Assembly (NCBI RefSeq): GCF_032854445.1
Contig: NC_088297.1
Span: forward strand, 16,875,127 to 16,939,126
Length of the DNA: 64,000 bases
From: Liolophura sinensis
Taxonomy: Eukaryota; Mollusca; Polyplacophora; Chitonida; Chitonidae
Direction: 5' to 3'
Shown here: one piece after another, positions 22,949-35,000 of the stretch
Layout: the number at the start of each line of letters is the position of its first letter
Position numbering within the stretch: position 1 is the stretch's first letter
Program-made: the position numbers and the translations under genes
Notes under the pieces: model-generated
Told to the model about the DNA's origin: nothing
The model's input: the letters and a program-made list of their open reading frames with translations, nothing else
The model's database searches: none

Positions 22949-23376
22949 GATATCATAATGCATGATGGGATGCAAGTCATCCTCAACGAACCTCATCTGT
23001 TCTAGCCAATGTAAGTATATCGACACCATCCGCAGGTTCCTGGCAGACTGGCTGTAACATGATGTATTCTCCATGACTGCGTAGAATGGTGCACACTGTT
23101 TCATGACTGTATAGAATGGTGCACACTGCTTCGTGATTGTGTCCAACTACACCACTGGCTGTATATTCATCGTGCTGAATTAGATCGCCACGTTAATTTG
23201 CCTTCTTATAATTTCCTGCTTTATTTACTTTCTTTGGGTAGTTTGTGTTCAACATCACTTTGGGAATTTGCCTTCATAGCCTGACCTGGAACAGTCATAT
23301 TGTTTGACGGCAGGTACACGAATGTGTGTTTCGACGCATAGATCCATTAGCTGAATATGCTAACGATTGAATGATT

Positions 23377-23644
23377 GATTTATTTATTTGTTATTTAACT
23401 GGTGTTTTACGCCGTACTCAAGAATATTTCACTTATACGACGGCGGCCAACATTATAGTGGGATGAAACCAGACAGAACCCGGGGGAAACCCACGACCAT
23501 CCGCAGGTTGCTGCCAGACCTTCCCACATACGGCCGGAGAGAAAGCCAGCATGAGCTGGACTTGAACTCACAGCTACTGCGGTGAGAGGCTCCTGGGTCA
23601 TTACGCTGTGCTAGCGTGCTAACCGGCTGAGCCACGGAGGCCCC
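23377..23644 (-). mobile_element. SINE-A, full length
   Basis: A complete minus-strand copy from the AAAT-type tail to the CCACGGAGGCCCC head (antisense). It is among the best preserved in the window. Confidence 0.93.
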
Positions 23645-23689
23645 GATTGATTGGTTGAGTGGTTGATGTTTAACGCTGTGCTCATTAAT

Positions 23690-23790
23690 CAGAAGGCAGC
23701 CGTCATATACGTTAAATATTCTTGAGCACAGCGTAAAACACCAATCAAAAAAAAATACATAACTAAATAAATAAATACATACATACATAA
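23690..23790 (+). mobile_element. SINE-A, 3' fragment, inverted to its neighbour
   Basis: The tail part of SINE-A on the plus strand, ending in an A run and AAAT/ACAT units. Together with 23377-23644 it forms a head-to-head inverted arrangement. Confidence 0.7.
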
Positions 23791-23799
23791 ATATAGGTT

Positions 23800-24210
23800 C
23801 ATGCTAAGTAGGGCTTTTTATGACACTATTCGAAATCCAAAAGTGACTTTGAGCCAATTTGATGTCGCTCATGTGAATGTAGAGCGGGGGCATTCAATTC
23901 GGTTTATATGCCCTTGTCAGCGATGTGGCTTTAAGCCAGTTTCAGGTCTTGAGCCGGTTTATCTGTACTGTGTGAACACTAACTGAATTAAATACCCCGT
24001 ACACGTGGAGGTCAGAATGACGTCGTAATTACTAAACTGGAATAAATGTGACGGTGTGAACGGACAAATTCCTGAATTGGCTTAAAACCTGCTTAGCCAC
24101 ATGGTCGTATGAACACACGCATTTTTACAGCTGGCTTGGATTTAAACCAGCTCAGATTTGATCCTGATTAAATTTTGCCCATGCGAATGTACAGCGTAAC
24201 TTTGGGATGG
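23800..24210. repeat. Possible non-autonomous DNA transposon
   Basis: The sequence has internally repeated motifs: CATGTGAATGTAGAGCG near 23870 against CATGCGAATGTACAGCG near 24181, and several TTTAAACCAG/CTTAAAACC variants. It looks like a short element with direct or subterminal repeats. Ends were not determined. Confidence 0.3.
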
Positions 24211-24257
24211 GAGGGGAGTTGGGTGGTTGTATTCAGATGTCATTTTTTTTTTGTACC

Positions 24258-24970
24258 CTCAGATCTGATATGGAACAATGTCAAGGTACACATTTTTGGG
24301 CACATTTATAAATTTCTCCCTCCATCTATGTGAGGACTTAGGAATCTCTCGCTCCATCCAAGGGCTCATTTGTGAATCCTTCCATCTACTGAAGCATTTG
24401 TGAATCCCTCCATCTATGGGAGTATTTGTGAATCTCTCCATCTATGGGAGTATTTGTGAATCCCTCCATCTATGGGAGCATTTGTGAATCCCTCCTTCTA
24501 TGGGAGTATTTGTGAATCTCTCCATCTATGGGAGCATTTGTGAATCTCTCCATCTATGGGAGCATCTGTGAATCTCTCCATCTATGGGAGCATCTGTGAA
24601 TCCCTCCATCTATGGGAGCATTTGTGAATCCCTCCATCTATGGGAGCATTTGTGAATCCCTCCCTCCATTTATGGGAGCATTTATGAATACTTCCCTCCA
24701 TCAATGAGCACACTTAGGAATCTTTCCCTCCATCTATGGGTGCATCTATGAATCTTCAATCCTACCCATGGGAACATTAGTGAATATTTCCTTTGATCAC
24801 TGGGCAAATTAATGAATTTTTCCCTCCAAATCTATGCACATATTCACAAATCATTCCATTAACTTAAGGACACATTTATCAATCATTCCCTCCACCTTTG
24901 GGCATATTTACCCGCTGCATTATTCCCTCCATTCATTGGCACATTCACCAATCATTTCATCCATACATGG
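24258..24970. repeat. 28-32-bp array related to the POLR3K tail (block A)
   Basis: Units of about 28 bp (CCATCTATGGGAGCATTTGT, then GAATCCCT) repeat some 24 times, drifting toward 31-32 bp at the right end. Read on the minus strand, the core AATG-CTCCCATAGATGGAGGGA is nearly the same as the final codons of POLR3K, 4.3 kb away. The last unit ends with TTCACCAATCATTTCATCCA, which is the core of the 66-bp units in block B. Confidence 0.93.
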
Positions 24971-26138
24971 TGTAGCGATTTGTTTTTATTTATATATGTA
25001 ATCTTCTTAACGATACAGATATCCCAGTTCCAAATCACACCATTTACTACAGGGGAAAGCACAATATTGGTAGCGTGAAGCACCCAGTGTCAAACTCTGG
25101 AACAATATCTGTATACTGCTGGAGACGTTCGCTACTATGGATTCTTTTGAATGTCAGCTCGGCCAGTCCGTGTCATTCAGTAGTATGTTCGGGAAAACCA
25201 CTAGTTAGCTCTGAACTTCGAATAACCAAGAAAAGTCCGATTTTAAGGTTCAACAAACAGCAGCAACAGTTTTATTAAAACAGAGTAACAGGGGTATGTT
25301 AATATATATGTAAAAGTGCCAGTACTGTGTACAAGCACAACATCTGTACTTCAGATGGTTCAGATAACTGTGTTAGGGATATCTCAGGGCGGTATAAAAC
25401 CTAGTGCTGCTGTGATAGTGGTACGTCCTTCTGGTGTTATATAGACAATATGTCAGCCATGTGTGGGAACATTATCAGTAAATAATACTTTCAGGTCTTC
25501 TCTGGGAGTAACAGTTCCAGAATTGGTCCAGTAATAACTTGGGAAAACGAGTTCCTAATTCTGGGACTCGGCGTCTCACTGTGCCGAAACTGGGAATCCG
25601 AGTCCCCCTATTGCTCAGGGGCACTTATGGACAAATTCTCCCAGTATAAATGTTTCAGCTCATAATTGGGAATTATAAAATTTTGGTCCAGAAAATCCCA
25701 GTTACAAACTATTGAGATATACTGTCTCAATCATGGTTGGGAATATCAGTCTCACAGCCTGGGAAAGTCAGTCCCACGGCCAGGGAACACTTGTGTCACA
25801 ATTTGGAACTAGCAGTCCCACTGTCTCTAGGTATGCTCTAAAGCTGAAATCCCACTTCAGTGCTGACAACTTATCTAGCTACCACTTTACACTGCTTATA
25901 TACATGTAAAATACTTGCCTTAGAAAGCTAACTAGGTGGAAATTTAGATGTTAACACGACGGTGGTCCGAGATCATCTGGGACTAAAAGTGGGAATTTGC
26001 CCAGTATTTATAGTCTACGCTCATAAATATTCATGAGTACCAAGGCTGGCACTCAGAGCACTGAATGGCTAATACCAAAGTAACAACATCTGTGTATAGA
26101 AATACTGTACATGTACATGCGTATCTAATGTCATGGCG

Positions 26139-26173
<35 letters not shown>

Positions 26174-27009
26174 GGAAAGATGAACAATAACTTGTAGGTA
26201 GAAAGGAGATGAGCCTGTGGAGTGAAACTATTTACTTTCGCAAATACAAGTTAATGCCCCTTTTGAAACTCTTCAATATGAGTTTAACACTAAAGGATCT
26301 CGTAAAGTAGACAACCTCGTCTAGCGGCAGTTCACCCTGAACGGCGATCGTGTGCGGCGAAGCAACAACATCAACCACAAAAAAAATGATTTAGTGTCTT
26401 AAACTTGGTACAAAGGACGTTTTATGCCCAAATCATGCCACAGTCAGTGAGTACTAATGTTGTTTTAACTGGAAAGATGCCGTACGTGGTTTGTTACAGC
26501 AAGAATATGTCCAAAAGTAATGGAAACTCTACTCGAATTTGTCACTTCAAAATATTAACAATGGCGGATGTTTCGCCAAACTTAAGGTCGCTAAAAAAAC
26601 TGTTGTTTGCAACCTAGCCAAACAATATCTGATCACCAAGCTTGGACAGAAACTCCTTCAACATGTCAGTGTATTATACGTGAAATATGGTGTTCTAATT
26701 AAGTCATCAAGTAATAAAATTCTTACGTTGGAAAGGACAGGGGTCCACGGAAACTGTGTCCTTCAAAAGTTATATTAAGGCGCCAAAAACAACTTGCTCT
26801 CATGAGTCCACAAAATATCCTGTCTCTATATGTTAAAAAAAATATATATATTTCAAAATATTCCACAAAAATTCTAATTTAATTTAAGGATATCTCTAAC
26901 CATTAAAAATTTACATTCTACAGGAAAAACCTGTGTCTACGTTATGGGCAAGGCAGAAAATTAACCCCTAACCTACCATGCAATCATATGAAATAATATA
27001 CTGTCTCAA
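24971..27009. other. Spacer between satellite blocks
   Basis: No supported gene. At 25530-25830 a degenerate array with motifs such as CTGGGAATCCGAGTCCC and CAGTCCCACTGTC (about 28-30 bp) is visible. A poly-T run of about 29 nt lies at 26141-26170. Short open frames at 25075-25278 and 26405-26778 have no recognisable product. Confidence 0.5.
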
Positions 27010-29115
27010 GCAAAATCGCCACAATGGTTATATAGTCAAATCAGTCTCCTTATGCATGGGTATATATTCACCAATCATTTCATCCATACATGGTTATATA
27101 GTCAAATCAGTCTCTATGCATGGGTATATATTCACCAATCATTTCATCCATACATGGTGATATAGTCAAATCAGTCTCCTTATGCATGGGTATATATTCA
27201 CCAATCATTTCATCCATACATGGTTATATAGTCAAATCAGTCTCCTTATGCATGGGTATATATTCCCCAATCATTTCATCCATACATGGTTATATAGTCA
27301 AATCAGTCTCCTTATGCATGGGTATATATTCACCAATCATTTCATTCATACATGGTTATATAGTCAAATCAGTCTCTTTATGCAAGGGTATATATTCATC
27401 AATCATTTCATCCATACATGGTTATATAGTCAAATCAGTCTCTTTATGCATGGGTATATATTCACCAATCATTTCATCCATACATGGTTATATAGTCAAA
27501 TCAGTCTCCTTATGCATGGGTATATATTCACCAATCATTTCATCCATACATGGTTATAGAGTCAAATCAGTCTCTTTATGCATGGGTATATATTCACCAA
27601 TCATTTCATCCATACATGGTTATATAGTCAAATCAGTCTCTTTATGCATGGGTATATATTCACCAATCATTTCATCCATACATGGTTATATAGTCAAATC
27701 AGTCTCCTTATGCATGGGTATATATTCACCAATCATTTCATCCATACATGGTTATATAGTCAAATCAGTCTCCTTATGCATGGGTATATATTCACCAATC
27801 ATTTCATTCATACATGGTTATATAGTCAAATCAGTCTCTTTATGCATGGGTATATATTCACCAATCATTTCCTCCATACATGGTTATATAGTCAAATCTG
27901 TCTCCTTATGCATGGGTATATATTCACCAATCATTTCATCCATACATGGCTATATAGTCAAATCAGTCTCTATGCATGGGTATATATTCACCAATCATTT
28001 CATCCATACATGGTTAAATAGTCAAATCAGTCTCCTTATGCATGGGTATATATTCACCAATCATTTCATCCATACATGGTTATATAGTCAAATCAGTCTC
28101 CTTATGCATGGGTATATATTCACCAATCATTTCATCCATACATGGTTATATAGTCAAATCAGTCTCCTTATGCATGGGTATATATTCACCAATCATTTCA
28201 TCCATACATGGCTATATAGTCAAATCAGTCTCTATGCATGGGTATATATTCACCAATCATTTCATCCATACATGGTTAAATAGTCAAATCAGTCTCCTTA
28301 TGTATGGGTATATATTCACCAATCATTTCATTCATACATGGTTATATAGTCAAATCAGTCTCTTTATGCATGGGTATATATTCACCAATCATTTCATCCA
28401 TACATGGTTATATAGTCAAATCAGTCTCCTTATGCATGGGTATATATTCACCAATCATTTCATTCATACATGGTTATATAGTCAAATCAGTCTCTTTATG
28501 CAAGGGTATATATTCACCAATCATTTCATCCATACATGGTTATATAGTCAAATCAGTCTCCTTATGCATGGGTATATATTCACCAATTATTTCATTCATA
28601 CATGGTTATATAGTCAAATCAGTCTCTATGCATGGGTATATATTCACCAATCATTTCATCCATACATGGTTATATAGTCAAATCAGTCTCCTTATGCATG
28701 GGTATATATTCACCAATTATTTCATTCATACATGGTTATATAGTCAAATCAGTCTCTATGCATGGGTATATATTCACCAATCATTTCATCCATACATGGT
28801 TATATAGTCAAATCAGTCTCCTTATGCATGGGTATATATTCCCCAATCATTTCATCCATACATGGTGATATAGTCAAATCAGTCTCCTTATGCATGGGTA
28901 TATATTCACCAATCATTTCATTCATACATGGTTATATAGTCAAATCAGTCTCTTTATGCATGGGTATATATTCACCAATCATTTCATCCACACATGGTTA
29001 TATAGTCAAATCAGTCTCCTTATGCATGGGTATATATTCACCAATCATTTCATCCATACATGGTGATATAGTCAAATCAGTCTCTTTATGCATGGGTATA
29101 TATTCACCAATCATT
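27010..29115. repeat. 66-bp higher-order satellite (block B), about 32 units
   Basis: The unit is 66 bp, with a recurrent 64-bp variant. It is a dimer: half one (GGGTATATATTCACCAATCA plus TTTCATCCATACAT) and half two (GGTTATATAGTCAAATCAGT plus CTCCTTATGCAT) align with each other, so both derive from an ancestral monomer of about 32 bp like that of blocks A and C. Units are very similar, which implies recent amplification. Since 66 is a multiple of 3, it produces long spurious open frames (up to 387 codons) repeating a 22-residue unit. Confidence 0.96.
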
Positions 29116-29281
29116 TCATCCATTCAAGGGCACATTCTCAAATTATTCTCTCCATCCAATCATTCTATCTATCTATGGGCATAATGTCCAGTCATTCCCT
29201 CCATCTATGGAGACATTGTCCAATCCTTCCCTCTATCTGTGAACACATTATCCAATCATTCCCTCCATCTATGGGCACATT
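29116..29281. repeat. 32-bp monomers running into POLR3K exon 3 (block C)
   Basis: About five monomers of 32 bp (CCAATCATTCCCTCCATCTA plus TGGGCACATTAT). The last monomer, 29252-29281, contains the final codons and the stop of POLR3K on the minus strand. The array therefore overlaps coding sequence and forms at least the start of the POLR3K 3' untranslated region. Confidence 0.9.
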
Positions 29282-30470
29282 CCGGATTACAACACTTGTA
29301 AAATGTTGTCATTGGCTCATCCGCAGACCGTGTCTGGATCTGCATAAAGTATGCTCTGTTATGCTCACATTTTGGGCAAGTTTCTGAAAGAAAAGAATTG
29401 TTCTTCACTGAAAAAGAGTAACTATGTAGCAAACAACTACTTAACTATAGCAATACCTGTACATAAAAAGTCACAGACTAATTAGGTAAGGATTCTTTAA
29501 AAAAATTCTATCAAAATTTCAATAAAAACTAAATAGTACAGGTGTCTTTTAGGAAGGTCATACAAATTACCCTCAACAGGAATATGTCTTAGTAGTACCT
29601 TCTGTAGAGTCGACATTCTCCCAGGCTGCTGCCCCACCCAACACATCGTCTACTTCTTTCAGTTTGGGGTACTTCCGACTGGACATCTGTGAGAGCGCCA
29701 AGGCCAAGTCAAATTACAATATCCATTTTCTGTAGCCAGGTCTATATTCACTGATATTTCATGTGACAGTGCAGAAGAATGACTCAGGAGCTTCTCACTA
29801 ATGTGGTCGCTGTGAGGTCAAGTCCACCTCATGCTGGCTTCCTCTTTGGTTGTTAGTGGGTAGGTCTACCAGTAACCTGTGGATGGTTGTGGGTTTCTAC
29901 TGGGCTTTGCCCACTTTCCTCCCACCATAATGTTGGCCGTCCTCATGTAAGTGAAATATTATGGAGTATGGTGTAAAACCCAAATCATATAACTAACTAC
30001 CAGTATATCAGTACTTACCCAGTAGGCCTATATCTATATGTCTAACCAAATTTGTACGAGATGTTCCTAAAATGGTACTCACACGTAAAACTGTGCTTTT
30101 TATCTCACTTACTAAAGCTACAATAGTGTAAAATGTACAGATAACAAAACATTACGGACTGCTTAATAAAACACGGACAAACACTCAGACTGCTTCGTTG
30201 TATATTATGTGCTGCATATAAACAGTGAACGCAACTTTTGAGAGTGATCTCCCCTTCATTGCCAAATCTGTCAACGGTCTCAATTTCTCTGTTGCCTCGT
30301 CCTTTCGTGTGTTCGGCTAGGCTGACTGAAAACACACACACACACAAACACACAGTTACCTTCTGTGAGATATTCTGTACATAAGGGCACGTGTTGCAGG
30401 CGAATCTGTAACAGTTCTGTCCTTCCTCAACCACCAGCACATTGGCGCACGTGGGGCAAAACATCAACAT
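29256..30470 (-). CDS. POLR3K: RNA polymerase III subunit RPC10/RPC11 (POLR3K)
   Basis: Small zinc-ribbon subunit of nuclear RNA polymerase III, known to act in RNA cleavage, termination and reinitiation. Three exons: 30470-30360, 29686-29599 and 29383-29256; all junctions are GT-AG and in frame, giving 108 residues, the same length as the human protein. The N-terminal zinc ribbon shows FCPTC (Cys5, Cys8) and CNTCPY (Cys25, Cys28). The C-terminal ribbon, typical of TFIIS-like subunits, shows TCPKCEH, the catalytic-hairpin motif QTRSADEPMTTFYKC, and CNPECAHRW. I chose the ATG at 30470 rather than the one at 30482 because it gives the family start (MLMFCP). Intron 1 holds a SINE-A. The last codons and stop lie inside a satellite monomer. 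The gene is divergent to SNRNP25. Confidence 0.97.
29777..29990 (+). mobile_element. SINE-A in POLR3K intron 1
   Basis: A copy antisense to POLR3K with part of the tRNA-like head, central domain and tail. It is moderately diverged. Confidence 0.85.
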
Positions 30471-30639
30471 CGTGACGGTCATTCAAGACGAACGTGGAAA
30501 GATCCTGCCAAATGAGCTTGATTTTAGTGGATGTATCAATCTGCTGATAACATTTCATATTTAGCTAAGCCGCATTTAACAACATATTTCACAGTCCAAA
30601 GCGTTAAACAGCGTGTGATATACACACATGCAACCAATG

Positions 30640-30710
30640 TAACTCTTCTGTGTATTGCGTTTCAACGTGTCACGTGACATTCAAAATGGCGACGCACAGT
30701 TGGTTTCCGT
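30640..30710. promoter_or_regulatory. Candidate bidirectional promoter POLR3K/SNRNP25
   Basis: The stretch between the two divergent start codons contains TCACGTGA (E-box/USF-like palindrome, about 30669) and directly after it CAAAATGGCGAC, a good match to the YY1 motif common at start sites of housekeeping genes. A second YY1-like site (ATAATGGCGTCG) lies at about 30892. No TATA box is evident. The exact transcription starts are inferred. Confidence 0.45.
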
Positions 30711-30893
30711 TCTGTTGCTAGTTTGCTGAAGAAAATACCTGTTAATGAAGTAATTTGAAGTAGCCGTACAGTCGCGTATATCCCCAGATGGCATAGGTAC
30801 AAATCTGTAACAATATTTATTGTTAAGATCTGATTTCATAGTTGTTTTCCCCTTCTGGATTAATTGGGAGGTGACGAAAAGTAGACACAACAT

Positions 30894-30980
30894 AATGGCG
30901 TCGAGTATATCAAGGTTCAAACGTGCAATTCTTTATAGTAGATTGAAGCCCCGAAAGACTCCATTTCTTATACTGGCCTA
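30894..30980 (+). other. Short ORF (28 codons) in the presumed SNRNP25 leader
   Basis: ATG in good context (ATAATGG) opens 28 codons rich in Arg, Ser and Ile before TAG at 30978; the start resembles a mitochondrial presequence. The same frame then stays open for about 51 codons. It could be an upstream ORF in an SNRNP25 leader, the first exon of an alternative transcript, or chance. Confidence 0.25.
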
Positions 30981-31327
30981 GTGTCGTTGGAGGCTCGACG
31001 TACACAGTGTTAATTTCATGGTCAATGAAGGCCCAGGCCAGTTTTCTTTGTTATCGAACAAGTCTCTGCTTTCCGCACCCACCGCACCGCCACAATGCGT
31101 CCCTATTCGCTTTAGAATAGTTTTATTATATCCATGAAGGCTTCCACAGCATGCGCGCATCCTACCCATGAAGGTATTCATAGGGATGGCATGGAGCAGA
31201 AGACAGACTGTCTTTTTTACATGCAACGAGAATGTTTTTATGAAATCATATATTTATTTGCCATGTTGTTTGCAGTTTAGTTTCACTGTTATAATGAAAC
31301 ATAAATAAATCACTCTTATGACTGACT

Positions 31328-31672
31328 GCTTAAGTGGCCTAATAGTTAGAGTCTGCTTCGAAGTTGGGAAACCCGGGATCAAATCTGGGTCGGGTCATAC
31401 CAAAGAAATAGTGTTACCGTTACCTGTTTCTGCCTGATTTGGCACTCAGCGCTGAGAGGTCAGAGCAAGAAAATATGACTGGTTGTCCTGTTGTCAGTAT
31501 AATGTAACTGGGTGGGGTGTCATGTCTGGTGTATTTGGCATGAAACTTCGGTGGTGTCATGGACTCTCCCGGCCACAAGAAGATGCAACATATATACTCA
31601 TACCTGATGACTCCTTGGCGTTATATATGACTGAAAAAGTGATAAGTATGACAGAAAACGCCAAGCATACAT
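31328..31672 (+). mobile_element. SINE-B, full-length reference copy
   Basis: A complete plus-strand copy. The tRNA-like head contains GTGGCCTAATAGTTAGAG (A box region) and GGGATCAAATCTGGG (B box), followed by GGTCGGGTCATACCAAAG. The body carries GCACTCAGCGCTGAGAGG, AACTGGGTGGGGTGTCATG and GGCCACAAGAAGATGCAAC. The 3' end has ATATGACTGAAAAAGTGATA-type sequence. In other copies this end continues to a TTAAGTGCGACGTTAAA tail. It lies upstream of the SNRNP25 coding start. Confidence 0.88.
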
Positions 31673-32064
31673 ACATACACTGTTATTACTGTTAAGCAGT
31701 GTTTACCCCAAATCATGTCCTGGTACAACAACTCTAGTTTTGAGGATGTCAGGAAGAAATTTATACCTAAACATTATTTTGAAGTACCTGAGGTACATTT
31801 AAGAGCTAAAGAATTCATAACTAATTGAAGCAATGTAATTGATATAGCTATATAAGATAATGCCTGTGTGCATATTCATTCTTGGATCAAGTCAGAAAAC
31901 TTTCTTTATGTTCAAAATGATTTTCACAACTTGAAAAACATGGAACACAATATTTCATATGAATCACTCACCGGTGTAAAGTATTTGTATACAGCATGTT
32001 TCAGAAGAATTGTATGTAGGCTTACTCTGTAAATATGGCGCTTTTTGTTTCCTTTTAAACAGGC

Positions 32065-35000
32065 ATGGCTTCTCCTACGTCAGACATCTCGGAGGAACCG
32101 GTAGCTATGACAACAGACAATGAAGTGGTTGTCAAGGTAGAAGAACAAGCAGACACATCAGCAATGTCACACAAAGAACTCATGGACAAAGTGAAGGGAG
32201 AATTAGCCCAGCTGATGAAAGTGAGCATTTGACTGTATTCTCCTGTCATAGAAATGCATGGATTTGTGCTTTTTCTTAGTTGCTTGTGAACCTGGAATTT
32301 GGATGGACCGGTACCTACTGAAGCTCTTGCAGTTAATGTGTGAGGAAAACTGTGATATTCCTAATGAACCAGTGTGGATTATAGTTACTTAAAAAGTTAG
32401 TCTTCATAACTCAACCCACAGTCTGGGAGGGAATGACATATAAATGTGAGTCATGTGAGTTGGAGTGCCACTAGTGTACACTGAGTTGGAGGTTGAAAAT
32501 ATACAGTGATTTATTTTTTTTGGAGGCAGGGTTGGACTCTGTCCTACATGTACAATGAATGTCAACATTTTGAAATAGCACTTCTGCATGGACTACCATC
32601 ATACCTATAAGATCATTAAATGTACATGTATCTTGATAATTTGGAAGTAATTTGAAAGTTATCATTGTTTTTTTATTTATTTATTTATTCAGTTAGTGTC
32701 AGTTATACATCGTCCTTCAGAACATTTCACTTATACAATGGCAGTCAGCATTATAATTGGAGGAAACTGAGCAGAGCCCAGAGGAAACAATGACTGTCCA
32801 GGCTGGGAAATCTTCCCACATATGTCCGAATACAATAGGAAGCCAGCATGAGCTGGAATTGAACTCACAGCGACTATGCTGGTAAGCGGCTTCCGGATTG
32901 TTGCCCCCAGCTGGCATGCTAACCATCTCTGCCATAGATAGCGTGAAAATCATCATAATTGTAGTATGTCTTATAATCACATGTACTTGTATGAGGGCAG
33001 GTATAACTAACAAACACTGTCATGCTTATTTTGAACACTAAACGGCAACTTGACAAATAAACAAATCATGTATTAATTTGAATACAGGACGACACCTTGT
33101 TAAACGATCTGCCAGGGGAGGTAACTCTGGAGGAAGTAAAGTCTCAGATAGCTCTGGAATACGGACAGGCCATGACAGTTTTTGTACGAAGAGACGATGA
33201 CCAAACCATGCGTGAGTTTCCTTGAACCAGATTTCAGGCATCTTTGACATTTTTTTCGCCTGCATGTACTAAAGGCTATAAGAAAGATAAATTTGTGAAC
33301 TGACAATAAACTTATTTCGCTCTGTCCTCGATTTCAGTTGTATCTGTTACTGTAAACAAGTAACTGTTTTTTTTCCTACACATAGGCTCCATGAAACTTG
33401 CTCTTTGTGAATTAAGAAAATTACATATGTTGCTGTGTTTTCAATTTCAGTGGTATCTCGCACTATAAATACTTAACTATTTTTCTCCTACATCTGGCTA
33501 CATAAAACAGAGATTTTGTGAATTAAGAATATACATCTATTTCTATGTTCTCAATTTCTATCTTATCTTTTACACAGGTAAATGTTTTTAAACCATTAAC
33601 TTTAAACATGTTTAAAAGATGATTGAAATGTTCAGTGGAAGATGATACAAGTGTCCTAGCTATATGGGAAAATAATTTAAGTTTCAGCATCAGTAATAAT
33701 ATATAAATAACCTCAAATTAATGCACTTTTAGGGCACATAAAGTAAATAAATATTTTCTGATGATTTTAGGCACCCTTACTTTTTACATATATTGAACTT
33801 GTAGCCTATAAAGCCAACATTCCAACCCTTCTTTCACAGAACTTTTTATATGAATCTGTGTAAATCTTCATGTGCATTTTGACTTCATTATCTGATCAGC
33901 AAATCAGTTTGGGGTTTTGTCTTCTGTTACAGCTGTTGTTGTTACACAAAATGCTACAGTACAGGAGTTGAAACGTTTGATCCGGACATTTGTCAATCTA
34001 AAGCTGAGCCGTGAAGGGGGCAAGAGATGTATAAGCTGGTAAGTTTTTGTTAATTTAGACACTTTCCACCTAAGCCATTTAATGTAGGCTTTATGGCACA
34101 GTGACAGTGACAAACTATACAATAATATGAAGGGGATGTTCCATTGTTAAAGCCCTGCATACATGTTAATTACTGCAAATAACAAAATTTGTGTTCTCTT
34201 TTTATAGTATTACATGTAGGTAATTTTTCAGTAGGTTGTATATTGGGCTGAAGTTTTGCAGTAAAGTCATACTTACAGGTGCTACGAAATGTAAGTTTTG
34301 TATTTAAATAATTGCAGGAGATACATCTGGAAGAGGTACTGGCTGTATTTTGATGGAGAAAAATTGTCTGATGATAACAAACTTCTTAAAGAGTGAGTAC
34401 TTTTCTTTTTTTCTTAAAGTTTGTAAAACTTCAAAACATCAGTCCATTCAAGTAGGAGGACCCGTATTTCATTAGGTCACACACAGCTATCCATTCCATC
34501 AGCCAAGTGAGTTCAAGACCAGCTCATGCTGGCTTCCTCTCCGGCTGTATGTGGGAAGGTCTGCCAGCAACCTGCAGATGGTCGTGGGTTTCCCCCGGGC
34601 TCTGGCCGTTTTCCACCCACCGTAATGCTGGCTGCCATCATATAAGTGAAATATTCTTGAGTACGGCGTAAAACACCAATCAAAAAAAAAAAAAAAAGAA
34701 TCCACCAGCCAAGTAGAAAGACCCTGATTTCATCAGTTCACACAGCTATCCATTCCATCAGCCAAGTCGAAAGACCCTCATTTCATTAGTTCACACAGCT
34801 ATCCATTCCATCAGCCAGGTAGAAAGACCCTCATTTCATCAGTTCACACAGCTATCCATTCCATCAGCCAAGTCGAAAGACCCTCATTTCATTAGTTCAC
34901 ACAGCTATCCATTCCATCAGCCAGGTAGAAAGACCCTCATTTCATTAGTTCACACAGCTATCCATTCCATCAGCCAAGTAGAAAGACCCTCATTACATTA

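Noticed and set aside
27120-28807. Long open frames (up to 387 codons) with a 22-residue repeat, resembling a repetitive protein
   Set aside because: They arise because the satellite unit is 66 bp, a multiple of 3. All three plus frames are equally open, frames change at 64-bp units, and no start, splice or codon bias supports translation.
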